Assembly: GCF_029023725.1 (NCBI RefSeq)
Contig: NZ_CP119075.1
Location: forward strand, 2,475,501-2,539,500
Origin: Synoicihabitans lomoniglobus
GTDB lineage: Bacteria > Verrucomicrobiota > Verrucomicrobiia > Opitutales > Opitutaceae
Length of the DNA: 64,000 nt
Direction: 5' to 3'
The notes below the pieces were generated by a model. That model had not been told where the DNA came from, ran no database searches, and saw only the letters and a list, made by a program, of their open reading frames with translations. Shown here piece after piece: positions 34,388 through 43,812 of the stretch; position 1 is the first letter of the stretch; every line of letters begins with the position of its first letter. Made by a program: the position numbers and the translations under genes.

Positions 34388-35977
34388 ATGCCTTCGACCG
34401 AATCCGTTCAACCTTCGATTCAATTTCCCAACATCCCGCCCGAGTTCCAACGGCTCGTGGAGGAGATGCAGCATGCCACAGGCAGTCTCCTGCATCCGGA
34501 GACCGTCGATGATCGCCCGTTGCATGGCACGACCCTCTACGTGGCCACGTGCTCACTGGACACCCGGTTCGGGCCGTTCCGCACGCACATTTTCCAGGAC
34601 ATCATCGACAAGCACTACATCATTGCCTTGGCGTTTGGTGACATCACCAAGGCCGAGGTGATTTACACCCGGTTGCACTCCTCGTGCGTCACGAGTGAGA
34701 CCCTCCGCGGCTGCGATTGTGATTGTGTGCAGCAACTCGAAGGCGCGTTCAAGGTGATCGCCGAGAAAGGCAGCGGCATTCTCTTCTACCTCATGCAGGA
34801 AGGACGCGGCGTCGGCTACATTGGGAAATCACGCGACCGCATGATGGTGCAGGCCTCGCTCGACCAGTTGTCCACGTTTCAAGCCTATGCCTCGATGGGG
34901 CTGAAAAAGGACCACCGCAACTACGACAACATTTCCGACATTTACCGACTGCTCGGCATCACGGCTCCCTTCATCGTGCTGACCAACAACCCGGACAAAG
35001 TGAACGCGCTGCGCGACCAGGGTATCGAAGTCGTCGATACGGAGACGCTGGAATTTGAACCATCGCCTTTCAACCTCGCCTACCTCACCTCGAAGGCCGC
35101 GAGCGGACACATCCTGAACCGACCTTCCGCAACGCGCGTTAAACGCGCCCTTCCGCCCGAACCGGTGGTGCCCTTCAAGCCTCACGCCCTGCCTGCGGCC
35201 AAGCGGTTCATTTACTCGGCCAGCTACTTCCTGCCGATGAAGCCCGTCGACGACGACGTGTTGCTCAACGCCGAAGAGTTCCAGTCGATTTTCGGGGAGA
35301 AGAAGATCGAAGACTACATCGCCGAAGAAAACCCGCTCGTCACGAACTACCAGCTCATCCGCGGCAACCGTTTCCTCGTCCGTATTCACGCCAAAAATCT
35401 CAAGGCGTATCAGGATGCTCACCCCGACGATCCCATCGTCGATCTGCTGACCACGCCGTATTGGTTCCGGGTGCATGTCTACTACGACATCGTGACGAGT
35501 CAGGAATTTGTGATCCTGACCCACGGCAAGGCCCGCATCTACGACATCCCGGTGGTGCGACTGCACAGCGAATCACTCTTCAACCGCTTCCCGCTGCGCA
35601 CGGTCGAAAATCGCGACAAGTTCAAGCAATCCGTAAAGCACATCATCCACTACGGGGTCGGCGTGATTCAACTGCTCTACAATGACGGACGGGGCGCGGG
35701 CTTCGGCGCTTACGCAACCGATTTAATGCTCTCCGAAACCGGCATGGCCCTGTCGAGTGACGAGGCTTATCGTCGGATCGGCGTCGGTTACGATAGTCGC
35801 GACTACGAGGCCTCGGTGTCTTTGCTCAAGCAGCACGTGCCCAATCTCAAAATCCAGATGGTGATGAACTCGCCTTCGAGTCTGGTGAAGAAACCGGAGT
35901 ATGCCGAGGCGTTGCAACACCACCGCCTCGATGTTGAGCGCTGGATCTTTCTCGACGACGAGTCCCTCAGCGATTGA
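34388..35977 (+). CDS. Tandem GTP cyclohydrolase II-like protein (second copy lacks zinc ligands)
   Basis: A 529-residue protein about twice the length of RibA. Residues 45-240 are a typical GTP cyclohydrolase II domain: RLHSSC with zinc ligands Cys100, Cys111 and Cys113, then YLMQEGRGVGYIGK (135-148) and VLTNNPDKV (198-206). Residues 355-529 repeat the fold: VRLHSES (390-396), LLYNDGRGAGFGAYATD (429-445), and MVMNSP (491-496), but the cysteines are missing. The first half could open GTP to the riboflavin precursor; the second may be structural or regulatory. It overlaps the SIS-domain gene by one base (TGATG). A non-riboflavin role, such as in a uracil-catabolism-like pathway, is an alternative. 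Confidence 0.85.
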   Translation: MPSTESVQPSIQFPNIPPEFQRLVEEMQHATGSLLHPETVDDRPLHGTTLYVATCSLDTRFGPFRTHIFQDIIDKHYIIALAFGDITKAEVIYTRLHSSCVTSETLRGCDCDCVQQLEGAFKVIAEKGSGILFYLMQEGRGVGYIGKSRDRMMVQASLDQLSTFQAYASMGLKKDHRNYDNISDIYRLLGITAPFIVLTNNPDKVNALRDQGIEVVDTETLEFEPSPFNLAYLTSKAASGHILNRPSATRVKRALPPEPVVPFKPHALPAAKRFIYSASYFLPMKPVDDDVLLNAEEFQSIFGEKKIEDYIAEENPLVTNYQLIRGNRFLVRIHAKNLKAYQDAHPDDPIVDLLTTPYWFRVHVYYDIVTSQEFVILTHGKARIYDIPVVRLHSESLFNRFPLRTVENRDKFKQSVKHIIHYGVGVIQLLYNDGRGAGFGAYATDLMLSETGMALSSDEAYRRIGVGYDSRDYEASVSLLKQHVPNLKIQMVMNSPSSLVKKPEYAEALQHHRLDVERWIFLDDESLSD

Positions 35978-37047
35978 TGAACGCGCCGTTGTCGGATCCC
36001 CACGGGCTCGAATTGCTGGCCCACCGACTGAGCCGGATTCCCGCCATCCTGAGCGACATGCTCACGGCCGGACCGCGTCCCCTTGCGCCGGCCACGTTGG
36101 CCAGCGAGCGATTTATTGTGACCGGAACCGGGAGCTCCGAAGCTCACGCGCGGTATCTCGCCACGCTGTTCAATCTGCATACGGATCGCGCCGCCGCCTA
36201 CCTGCCGCTGTCCGGTTTCGTTGATGCACCCGCCGCGAATTTCGCGGGCAAGACGTTGGTGGTTTTCAGTCAAGGCGTCTCGCCCAACGCCCAGATCGCG
36301 CTGCAACGCGGTCGGGACTTCGCGCACACCATTCTGTTTTCGGCCACCACCCCGGAGGCGGCCGAAGCGGCGGGCAAGCCCGACCGCGCCCAGCTATTGC
36401 GCCATCTCATTCAACGGGGCGGCGAGTTGATCGAATTCCCGCTGGCCGAGGAATACACGACGCTGATTCGGTTTGTCGGACCGCTGGCGGGCTATCTGGC
36501 CACGCTGCAATTTGCCGCACAATTCCCTCGTTCGCGCGTGCCGGTGCCTTCGGCGGAAACCTTGTTGCCCTTGCTCGAGGTGAAGGCTCCGCCTGCTTTG
36601 CGCGAGGCGATGTGTCAGTTGCCCAGCGCATTCGCCGGCGGCTTCAATGTGATCACCGCGGCCCCGATTTCGGATTACTCCCAGAATCTCGCGTGCAAGT
36701 TCATGGAAGGCCTTTACTGGAACTGCCCGGCCATTTCCGACTTCCTCCAGTTTGCCCACGGCCCATTCCAACAAATGACGGCCCACCCCAAACCGGCGAT
36801 CATCCTGCAAGGCGACGGCCCCGGGGAGGCCGAAATGGTGCAGCGCAGTGTCAACATGTTGCGCGGCGTCGGGGCGGGAGCCTACGTCATCCAAGTTGAT
36901 GCACCTCCGCTGTTGTCGATCTTCGGTTTCGAGTCGGCGCTGAATGATCTCGTTTTCGCCGTGATGCGTCACCTGAGCATCGATCAAGTCAACTGGCCGG
37001 GCAAAGGTCGCGACGACTTGCTCTACGGCTTTTGTCCCGACGGTTAG
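35977..37047 (+). CDS. SIS-domain protein (sugar isomerase-like)
   Basis: A 356-residue protein with two SIS-like halves. The first has FIVTGTGSSEAHARYLATLF (about 46-65) and LVVFSQGVSPNAQIAL (about 92-107), like the phosphosugar-binding loops of the GlmS isomerase domain. No glutaminase domain is present. The reaction is unknown; a phosphosugar isomerase or deaminase is likely from the fold. Translation is coupled to the tandem cyclohydrolase (TGATG), so the two probably act together. A bidirectional hairpin terminator follows. Confidence 0.72.
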   Translation: MNAPLSDPHGLELLAHRLSRIPAILSDMLTAGPRPLAPATLASERFIVTGTGSSEAHARYLATLFNLHTDRAAAYLPLSGFVDAPAANFAGKTLVVFSQGVSPNAQIALQRGRDFAHTILFSATTPEAAEAAGKPDRAQLLRHLIQRGGELIEFPLAEEYTTLIRFVGPLAGYLATLQFAAQFPRSRVPVPSAETLLPLLEVKAPPALREAMCQLPSAFAGGFNVITAAPISDYSQNLACKFMEGLYWNCPAISDFLQFAHGPFQQMTAHPKPAIILQGDGPGEAEMVQRSVNMLRGVGAGAYVIQVDAPPLLSIFGFESALNDLVFAVMRHLSIDQVNWPGKGRDDLLYGFCPDG

Positions 37048-37070
37048 TTCGCCTCCACGCCATCCAACAA

Positions 37071-37100
37071 AAAGGCCGCCGGACTCAGCCGGCGACCTTT
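37071..37100. terminator. Bidirectional hairpin terminator after the SIS-domain gene
   Basis: Arms AAAGGCCGCCGG and CCGGCGACCTTT pair with one mismatch around an ACTCAG loop. The plus strand ends in CCTTT and the minus strand in CCTTTTTG, so it could stop transcription in both directions. Confidence 0.6.
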
Positions 37101-37218
37101 AGGGGGGTTGGATTCAGTTAGTGTGGGTCCACCTTGGGCACCGAAATGGCACAGTGCAAGGGTGCACCTGCCCTCAATCCCGAAGGAATCTCAGCCCGTG
37201 ATTTCGCTCCGAACGGGC

Positions 37219-37249
37219 AAAAAAAGACCGCCGATCGAAATCGGCGGTC
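37219..37249 (-). terminator. Rho-independent terminator for the TonB receptor gene
   Basis: Perfect 10-base stem GACCGCCGAT / ATCGGCGGTC with loop CGAA, followed on the minus strand by seven T. It lies 30 bases past the receptor stop. The remaining intergenic sequence (37101-37218) shows nothing recognisable. Confidence 0.93.
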
Positions 37250-37278
37250 GTGTCACTCAAGGGACGAGAAGTGATTGA

Positions 37279-39615
37279 TTAGAAACGGAACTTAACCGTG
37301 AGCTCGGCGCGAATTCCGGCCTCAGCCACGATGGACTCGTTGCCGTAAGTGCCATTCGGCGGAGACCAGTTCTCTTCGTCGGTCAGGTTGAGCACGGCCA
37401 AACGCGCCTCCCAAGTGTCAGCAGCGTAGTAAACACTGCCGTCGATCTCGTATTGGGAGGGAATCACGATGGTGCCTGCCCAGTTGTTGTTGATCTCGTT
37501 GTGGTAGGTGCCGTTGAGGGTCAGGCCAAAGCCGTTGTCGAATTTGTAGGAGATCATGCCGTTCATCTGGTAGGATGGCAGGCCTTGAATCTTGGTCTCG
37601 CCACCCGACGACGGTTGGACTTCCGGAGCGGCCGGAGGCGACACGTTGAGGGCCTCGAAACCCACGCCCGGCGTGGTCGCATCAATGTAACCCATGGAGA
37701 ACGTGGTGAAGAAGTTCTTGTTGGGTTGGTAGTTCACTTCGAATTCCACCCCGTCGTAAGTGTAGGTCGCCACCGGGCTGTTGATCGGCTTGTTCTGGCG
37801 CGTCTGATGGTAGTAGGCGGCGCCAAAGAACAGCTTTCCATCCATGAGCGAACGTTTGGCTCCCACTTCAAACAACTCACTCGGCTGCGTGAAATCGGAC
37901 TTGGTCAGCACGATGTCGCCTGCGTCATTGCGACCAAGACCGGCGAAGCCACCACCATTGCCGGTGGCACCGGACGTGTTCTCGCTCAAGTTACCCGTGG
38001 CGTAGAACGTCAGGTCAGGCACGGGCTCGAAGACAATACTCGCATTGATGTTGGGCAGCGTGACGCTGATCGAACGTTCGGAGTCAGCGGTGAAGGGATC
38101 CTCCGTCGTAACTTTCAGGAAGTCCAGTCGACCGCCTGCGATGACCGAAACCGTATCACTGAGCTTGAAGAAACTCTGCACAAACGGAGAGCCGCTGATC
38201 GCGGAAGACTCATTGGTGTCGCCATTTTCCAACTGGGCGCTGGCGACGCGACCGGGGTATCCGGGAACCGGACCACCATCGAAACCGAACGCACCCTGAC
38301 CATAGCCCGGGAAGTTAACCGAGTTGGTGACGTCGATGAAGTTGTGATCACGCGTGAGGTCCCAGACGGCCGCCGGCTCGAAGTAAAAGTCGTTGTAGGC
38401 TTTGTTGGTGATGTAGCGGCCAGCCACACCGGCGTTGATCTTGTGATCACCCAAGGTCTTGATGAACTCCAAGCGGGATTCGAAAGTAACCGTCGGATCG
38501 ACGATTTCAGAGTAGTAGTAGGAACTGTAGGTTTCGCGGCGGGTATAGGTGAACAGGTTGTTGTTCACGATGGTCAGATCAGGCGTGCCCTTGAAGGTCT
38601 GCACGGCTTGCACCTTGAAGTTGCGGCCGATGGAGTTGTCTCCGGGTCGCAGCAACCGTTTGCTGCGATCGAGTTTCACTTCAGGACCCCAGACCATGAC
38701 ATTCGCCGGAAATCCGCTGGTCACGTAGGCGGAGTTTTGAGGATCAGAATCCGGGATGCCCGGGCCTTGATTATTGTTCACCCCGGTGCGGTAGAGACCG
38801 AAATCGATCAGGTTTTGCGTCGGGCGATTGATGCCGAAATTCTCGGTGTATTCAGCGTAGAAAGCCTGAGCGTTGAGAAACAACTCGTAGTCATCGGAAG
38901 GACGATAGGTGATGGCGCCGTAGAGCGAGTGGCTCTTACGGTATTCATCATCAAACCAGCCTTCGGAATCCTCGCCGGAATAAGAAATACGGTAGGCCAA
39001 TTTTTCCGAGACGGGCGCGCCGTAATCAATCCCGGCGCGGAAAATGCCGTCCGTGCCCACGGTCACCCAGCCTTCACCTTTGGCTTCATCGAAGTAAGGT
39101 CGCTTGGTGATGTAATCGATAAACCCGCCGACATAGGACGAAGTCCCCTGAACCGCGGTCGCCGGACCTTTGACGATATTGACGGATTCGACCCAGTTGA
39201 AATCCACCGGCATACCGTTGCCGTTGCTGGTGATGCCACCGCGCATGCCGTTGTAGAATACGTCCGCGTATTGACCGCGGATGTCGGGATTGGCGGGCGC
39301 ACCGAAATTCGAACGGGTAAACGAACTGGAAGTCAGTTTCGCGAAATCCCGCACGTCCTGAATGGCGATGGCCGTGAGCTGTTCACGGGAGATGATCGTC
39401 ACGCTGCGAGGCGTGTTGAGAATACTGTCTCCCACGCCGAACACTGAATTAAAGGGGCGGGATGTCGGCATGATGTTCTCCTCCACGGGAACATCGCTGA
39501 CTTCGAATTCATCCATCGTAATCGGCTCATCCTCAGCGGATTGAGCAGCGGCAAACGGGACAATACCAGCGAGCAACGCCGCCAGTGGGAGGTGGGAATA
39601 TTTGAGTCGGTTCAT
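37279..39615 (-). CDS. TonB-dependent outer-membrane receptor (siderophore-type)
   Basis: A 778-residue receptor. A signal peptide (about 1-25) is followed by a TonB-box-like ITMDEFEVSDVPV segment (about 33-45), common in Opitutaceae receptors, a plug domain (SVTIISREQLTAIAIQDVRD, about 71-90) and a 22-strand barrel that ends in Phe (LTVKFRF). The plug and barrel resemble siderophore receptors, but the ligand cannot be read. Start ATG 39613-39615 is preferred over the longer frame to 39645. A metal ABC system is 4 kb away. The gene stands alone with its own terminator and a 155-base AT-rich upstream region. Confidence 0.9.
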   Translation of the reverse strand: MNRLKYSHLPLAALLAGIVPFAAAQSAEDEPITMDEFEVSDVPVEENIMPTSRPFNSVFGVGDSILNTPRSVTIISREQLTAIAIQDVRDFAKLTSSSFTRSNFGAPANPDIRGQYADVFYNGMRGGITSNGNGMPVDFNWVESVNIVKGPATAVQGTSSYVGGFIDYITKRPYFDEAKGEGWVTVGTDGIFRAGIDYGAPVSEKLAYRISYSGEDSEGWFDDEYRKSHSLYGAITYRPSDDYELFLNAQAFYAEYTENFGINRPTQNLIDFGLYRTGVNNNQGPGIPDSDPQNSAYVTSGFPANVMVWGPEVKLDRSKRLLRPGDNSIGRNFKVQAVQTFKGTPDLTIVNNNLFTYTRRETYSSYYYSEIVDPTVTFESRLEFIKTLGDHKINAGVAGRYITNKAYNDFYFEPAAVWDLTRDHNFIDVTNSVNFPGYGQGAFGFDGGPVPGYPGRVASAQLENGDTNESSAISGSPFVQSFFKLSDTVSVIAGGRLDFLKVTTEDPFTADSERSISVTLPNINASIVFEPVPDLTFYATGNLSENTSGATGNGGGFAGLGRNDAGDIVLTKSDFTQPSELFEVGAKRSLMDGKLFFGAAYYHQTRQNKPINSPVATYTYDGVEFEVNYQPNKNFFTTFSMGYIDATTPGVGFEALNVSPPAAPEVQPSSGGETKIQGLPSYQMNGMISYKFDNGFGLTLNGTYHNEINNNWAGTIVIPSQYEIDGSVYYAADTWEARLAVLNLTDEENWSPPNGTYGNESIVAEAGIRAELTVKFRF

Positions 39616-39770
39616 TGGCGATAAGTCTGATCGGAAGGGTTTCAAAGCACGGCTCGTGCCTCCCTACCAGAAATAACGCTCATATATCCCTTATTTACAC
39701 TATTAATTAAATTACGGCGTAAATGACGAAAATCTGGGGGAATTTCTCCCCGAAATCGCCGGAAACCAAC
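39616..39770 (-). promoter_or_regulatory. AT-rich upstream region of the TonB receptor gene
   Basis: The 155 bases between the receptor start and the adenine deaminase stop are much richer in A+T than the surroundings and contain TTAATTAA and the dyad TTACGGCGTAA (39712-39722). This probably holds the receptor promoter and an operator; no Fur box is convincing by eye. Confidence 0.4.
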
Positions 39771-41570
39771 CTACTCGAACAGGGGTAAAATCTGCATGCC
39801 GGGCACGGTCACGAGCCCTTTGTCGGTGATCCGGATTTCCGGGATGACCGAGAGCGGGATGAGATTGAAGCCCATGTAAGGCAGCGTGCATCCCGCCTGA
39901 GCCCACGCCCGCTTGAGCTTGGTCGACGCCTTCGCGACGTCCCGCGCCCGCAGATCCGAAAGCAGACCGGCGATCGGCAGTGCGACTTCGGCCACCACTT
40001 TGCCATGGCGGACGATACACACGCCTCCCCGGCTGGCTTTGATTGTGGCCAACGCAAGCTGCATGTCGGCATCATTCGTGCCAGCGATAATGATGTTGTG
40101 AGCATCGTGACCCACGCTGCTCGCCACCGCACCGGATTTCAGACCGAAGTTCTTCAACAGCCCGTGTGCGACTTCGCCTGATTTCCCATGGCGCTCCACC
40201 ACCGTCACGAAACAGAGGTCGTGTTGGGCGAAGTGAGCGTCCCACGAATCGGCGGCTTCCAGCTCCACGCGGTCGTGGAACAGGATGATGCCGGGCAGCT
40301 CCGTGCGAATCGTGTTGGCCGTGACTTTCTTCGTCGGCAACGCCGGAGTGAGTTGGGGATTCCGGGGTAACTTGACCGTGCGATAGGCCGCTTTCGGGTA
40401 GCGATAGGGCTGACTCAACGCCTCTTCCAACAGCGGCGTAACGCGGCGGTTTTTCACCACGAGTTCGCCGCCATACCACGTGCACTGCGGCTCGAGGTCA
40501 TCATTCATGAGCACCAGATCAGCCCGGCGCGCCGGGCCCATGCCGCCAATCTCGTTGTCCAGATGAAAGCGCGTCGCCGGATGCAGCGATCCCATGCTCA
40601 ACGCCGTCTCGCGCGGCATTCCCGCTCGCATCGCCTCGCGGACCACCCAGTCCAGACCGAAGACAAACAAGTCGTCGGCGTCACGGTCATCGGTGCACAC
40701 GCACACCCGCTTCGGGTTGGCCCCGAGTTCAGTGACCGTCTTGATGGCCTCCGGCAGCGAGTGCCACGGCGTCGTGGGCGGACCTCCGCGCAGAAAAACC
40801 CACACGCCGTTTTCCAGAAAATCGTCGGCAATATCGCGATCAATCGCCTCGTGCGTGTCATTGATACCGCTCGCGGCCCCTGCGGCCACGAACTCCCGTC
40901 CGTAGATGTGACCGCTGATGGGCTTACCCCGCTTGATGGCTTCGCCCAAAACGGCGTGGCTGCGTTCGTCGCCCATCGCGACCTGCACGAAATCCATTTT
41001 TTCCCCCAGGGCGACGGCCTCCGGCCACTTGTCAAAGAGTTGGCCGATCTTGGCGGCGGTCAGATCTCCCCCGGCGGTTTCAAACTTCGGCGAGGTCGCC
41101 GGCACCGTGCTGGGCACCGTGAGGAAAATATTTAGCGGCGCGACGCGGGCATCTTTGAGCATCCACTCAATACCGGCGACATCGCAGACGTTGCCGATTT
41201 CGTGACTGTCGCAAAAAATCGTCGTGGTGCCGTTGAGCAGGGCGGCTTCGGCATACGCACAGGCCGTCATCATGGAGCTCTCGATGTGGATGTGCGGGTC
41301 CACCAACCCGGGAGCGACGATGCCTCCCCTGGCGTCGAACGCTCGCGTCGCGGAGCCCTTCGTCTTCTTCCAGGTGCCCGCGGGTTTCACGGCTGCAATC
41401 CGGCCCGATTTGATCCAAACTTCTTTGCCCTCGTGAATCCGCTCCGTGTAGGTGGAGAACACCCGACCACCGCGAATCACCAGGTCCGGTTCGGCCTGTT
41501 GCATCGCCACGGCGGCGAGTTGGCGAGTGACGGTGTGCAGGGCGGGAACGGAGAATCGGGTCAACGGCAT
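39771..41570 (-). CDS. ade: Adenine deaminase
   Basis: A 599-residue amidohydrolase-superfamily enzyme converting adenine to hypoxanthine and ammonia. The metal site is [12 protein letters not shown] (87-98, His93 and His95), with CDSHEIGNV downstream; the C-terminal domain has [19 protein letters not shown], the signature that separates adenine deaminase from other amidohydrolases. Length is normal. It is divergent from a secreted adenosine deaminase with a 79-base gap, and a purine permease lies 6 kb away, so it fits purine salvage or use of purines as nitrogen source. Confidence 0.95.
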   Translation of the reverse strand: MPLTRFSVPALHTVTRQLAAVAMQQAEPDLVIRGGRVFSTYTERIHEGKEVWIKSGRIAAVKPAGTWKKTKGSATRAFDARGGIVAPGLVDPHIHIESSMMTACAYAEAALLNGTTTIFCDSHEIGNVCDVAGIEWMLKDARVAPLNIFLTVPSTVPATSPKFETAGGDLTAAKIGQLFDKWPEAVALGEKMDFVQVAMGDERSHAVLGEAIKRGKPISGHIYGREFVAAGAASGINDTHEAIDRDIADDFLENGVWVFLRGGPPTTPWHSLPEAIKTVTELGANPKRVCVCTDDRDADDLFVFGLDWVVREAMRAGMPRETALSMGSLHPATRFHLDNEIGGMGPARRADLVLMNDDLEPQCTWYGGELVVKNRRVTPLLEEALSQPYRYPKAAYRTVKLPRNPQLTPALPTKKVTANTIRTELPGIILFHDRVELEAADSWDAHFAQHDLCFVTVVERHGKSGEVAHGLLKNFGLKSGAVASSVGHDAHNIIIAGTNDADMQLALATIKASRGGVCIVRHGKVVAEVALPIAGLLSDLRARDVAKASTKLKRAWAQAGCTLPYMGFNLIPLSVIPEIRITDKGLVTVPGMQILPLFE

Positions 41571-41649
41571 CCCCCAAGTTCAGCAAAGCCGGTGCCATCC
41601 GCCACCTTTTTCATTGGCGCAGCTCATGCTCCGGCCGAGCCTTTCTGTC

Positions 41650-43071
41650 ATGCCTGCGCTCCGCTTCGCTCTCGTCCTGTTCGCCATCGCCGTCACGGCG
41701 AATGCCGATAATTTCAGCGCCCGTTTCGACGCCGTCAGAAGCCAGGCCACCCCGGAGCAACTCTACGCCCTGCTCTATGCTCTCCCCAAAGGCGGCGACC
41801 TGCACAATCATTTCGGCGGTGCCAATCGCTCGGAATGGATGTGGGCCATCCTCACCGATTCCGCCCGCAATGGCGGTGATGTATTTTATGCCCGCGAACG
41901 CTTTGACGCCGCGCCGGACGCCATCGCGGCGACCGCCCGTCACCACACAATCCGAGCCGCCACCTACCGAGCTTTGCCGCCCGCCCAACAACGCGAGTAT
42001 GTCGCATTGACGGCCATGACCAGCAACGAACGGGACGCGTGGCTGAACGCGTTTCGCCTCGAAGCCCCGGGCGAAGGTCGCGCGGTGTTTTTTGAGGACC
42101 ACTGGCCTCGGCTGGGCGACATCAACGCCAATCCGCACGTTCGCTTCGAACTTCTCGCGGAGAACATCAAAGCCTTCGCCGCCGAGGGCGTGCGTTATCT
42201 TGAACTCCAATTTGGCGTCCGCGGGATGCAGCACAACGATCTCTCCGACCTGTCCGACGCCGAGGCGGTCGCGATGATGGAGGCACGTCTGGCCCAGCCC
42301 GACATCGTGGCTACCGGACTGGAGCTGCGCTTTCTGGAAATGATTTTGCGCTTCGCTCCCGACGCCGAACAAGACCTGATCGACACCTACGCCTGGGTGG
42401 ATGCGCACCGCGATCGCTGGGTCGGCATCAACATGGCCGGCATCGAGGAAAACGGCAAAGGCTACCCCCGCCGTTTTCTCGACACCTATCGACGCTTGCG
42501 GGCGAAGTATCCCACCCTCCCCCTCGCGATCCATGCCGGTGAAATGGACAGTCCCGATCACAACATTCGCGATACCCTGTTACTCGGCGCGTCCCGGATC
42601 GGTCACGGTGTGAACATTCTCGGCGACGAGGACACGCTCCTCATGTTGCAGCACAGCGATCGCACGTTGATTGAGGTTAATCTCATCTCGAACCGCTTGC
42701 TGGAATACGTGACCGACCTCGATCGGCACCCCTTCCCGGAGCTGCTTCGCACCGGCGTGCCGGTCTGCCTCAACACCGATGATCGCGGCATGTGGGACAG
42801 CAACATGACGGACGAATACTACACGGCGGTCACGCACTTCAATTTATCGTGGGCCGAACTCGTCCAACTTGGCCGCAACTCCCTCTCCCACGCCTTCGTG
42901 GAGGAGCCGGTCAAGTCACATCTGCTGGCCGCCTACGACGCTGACATCGCTGCTTTTGAAACGCGTTTTAGTCGAGGCACGATAGCCGACGCTCTGGCCG
43001 AACTCGAAGCCGTTTCACCGGTCACCTACGGCTACGGCCGTCGCAACTGGGGCTTCGGCTTCGCCGAGTAG
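41650..43071 (+). CDS. Secreted adenosine deaminase family protein
   Basis: A 473-residue protein with a signal peptide (about 1-19, MPALRFALVLFAIAVTANA). The ADA metal and catalytic motifs are intact: GGDLHNHFGGA (His52, His54), LAIHAGEMDSPDH with the proton-shuttle Glu, SRIGHGVNIL, and VCLNTDDRGMW. It is longer than cytoplasmic ADA and resembles extracellular ADA-like enzymes, and should deaminate adenosine or related nucleosides in the periplasm. Start ATG 41650 gives the signal peptide; an in-frame ATG at 41626 is less good. Divergent from adenine deaminase, with possible shared regulation. Confidence 0.9.
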   Translation: MPALRFALVLFAIAVTANADNFSARFDAVRSQATPEQLYALLYALPKGGDLHNHFGGANRSEWMWAILTDSARNGGDVFYARERFDAAPDAIAATARHHTIRAATYRALPPAQQREYVALTAMTSNERDAWLNAFRLEAPGEGRAVFFEDHWPRLGDINANPHVRFELLAENIKAFAAEGVRYLELQFGVRGMQHNDLSDLSDAEAVAMMEARLAQPDIVATGLELRFLEMILRFAPDAEQDLIDTYAWVDAHRDRWVGINMAGIEENGKGYPRRFLDTYRRLRAKYPTLPLAIHAGEMDSPDHNIRDTLLLGASRIGHGVNILGDEDTLLMLQHSDRTLIEVNLISNRLLEYVTDLDRHPFPELLRTGVPVCLNTDDRGMWDSNMTDEYYTAVTHFNLSWAELVQLGRNSLSHAFVEEPVKSHLLAAYDADIAAFETRFSRGTIADALAELEAVSPVTYGYGRRNWGFGFAE

Positions 43072-43077
43072 AAACGC

Positions 43078-43812
43078 CTACAACGCCCACACGATTCGCA
43101 ACGCCGCCCCCAGGTCCGGCGCCGGTCCGGTCAATCCGAACAGGACTTCGACATCGATGCTGAAGCGTTCGGACCAGGGGCGCGCCAGGCCGATTCCCAT
43201 CGTCAGCGGCACATCGCCGGCGTCGTTCCACTCGACCAAAGCCTCCGCGTAGATATCGCCGACCTGATGGTAGTTTCGCCCCCACACCACTCCGGCAAAA
43301 CCCAGGGATTCCCGGCCGCCGGCGGCGCGCTCCACCCAGTCCAGCGACGCCATCGCCTCCACCCAAGTATCCTCGGACAAGGGCTGACCGTAAATCAACA
43401 CCACACCGGGTTCCCATTGTCCCTCGTGCATGGGCACCTTCGCATAAGGCAACAACGCCCACGCCGGGCCTTCGGCTTCATCACCCGAAAAATTCCACTT
43501 CGCTCGCACCCAGCCATCGCCCCATTCGTCGGCGCGATTCACCTGTCCCGGTGTCCCCGAGCGCTCTTCGGACCAACCATCGAAACCGATCTGAACATCC
43601 ACCCCGTCGCCGACGCCGGTCGTCAACAAGATCGCCCCAAAACGACTGATCCGCTGGTGGCCATGCGCGTGCGAACGGTCCCATGCTCCCGCCGCCACGT
43701 CAGCTTCGATCAACCACGCGCCGGGCGCGACCGTCATGGGCGATTCCACCACCTGACCCGATAACGTGCAGCCCACAAGCATCCCGAACAGCAGTCCGTC
43801 AAGCGCTCTCAT
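43078..43812 (-). CDS. Exported outer-membrane-like protein ending the metal ABC operon
   Basis: A 244-residue protein with an N-terminal signal or lipoprotein peptide (GMLVGC, Cys15 in a possible lipobox) and alternating beta-strand pattern with many aromatic residues, like small OM transporter/MetA-pathway barrels. I do not recognise a specific family. Its start lies 14 bases inside the upstream permease gene, so it is the last gene of the metal transport operon and may provide an outer-membrane route or a sensor for the metal. Low certainty on function. Confidence 0.6.
   Translation of the reverse strand: MRALDGLLFGMLVGCTLSGQVVESPMTVAPGAWLIEADVAAGAWDRSHAHGHQRISRFGAILLTTGVGDGVDVQIGFDGWSEERSGTPGQVNRADEWGDGWVRAKWNFSGDEAEGPAWALLPYAKVPMHEGQWEPGVVLIYGQPLSEDTWVEAMASLDWVERAAGGRESLGFAGVVWGRNYHQVGDIYAEALVEWNDAGDVPLTMGIGLARPWSERFSIDVEVLFGLTGPAPDLGAALRIVWAL

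Noticed and set aside
37453-39447. A 664-codon open frame opposite the TonB receptor
   Set aside because: The receptor has a clear signal peptide, plug and C-terminal Phe. The antisense frame shows no domain.
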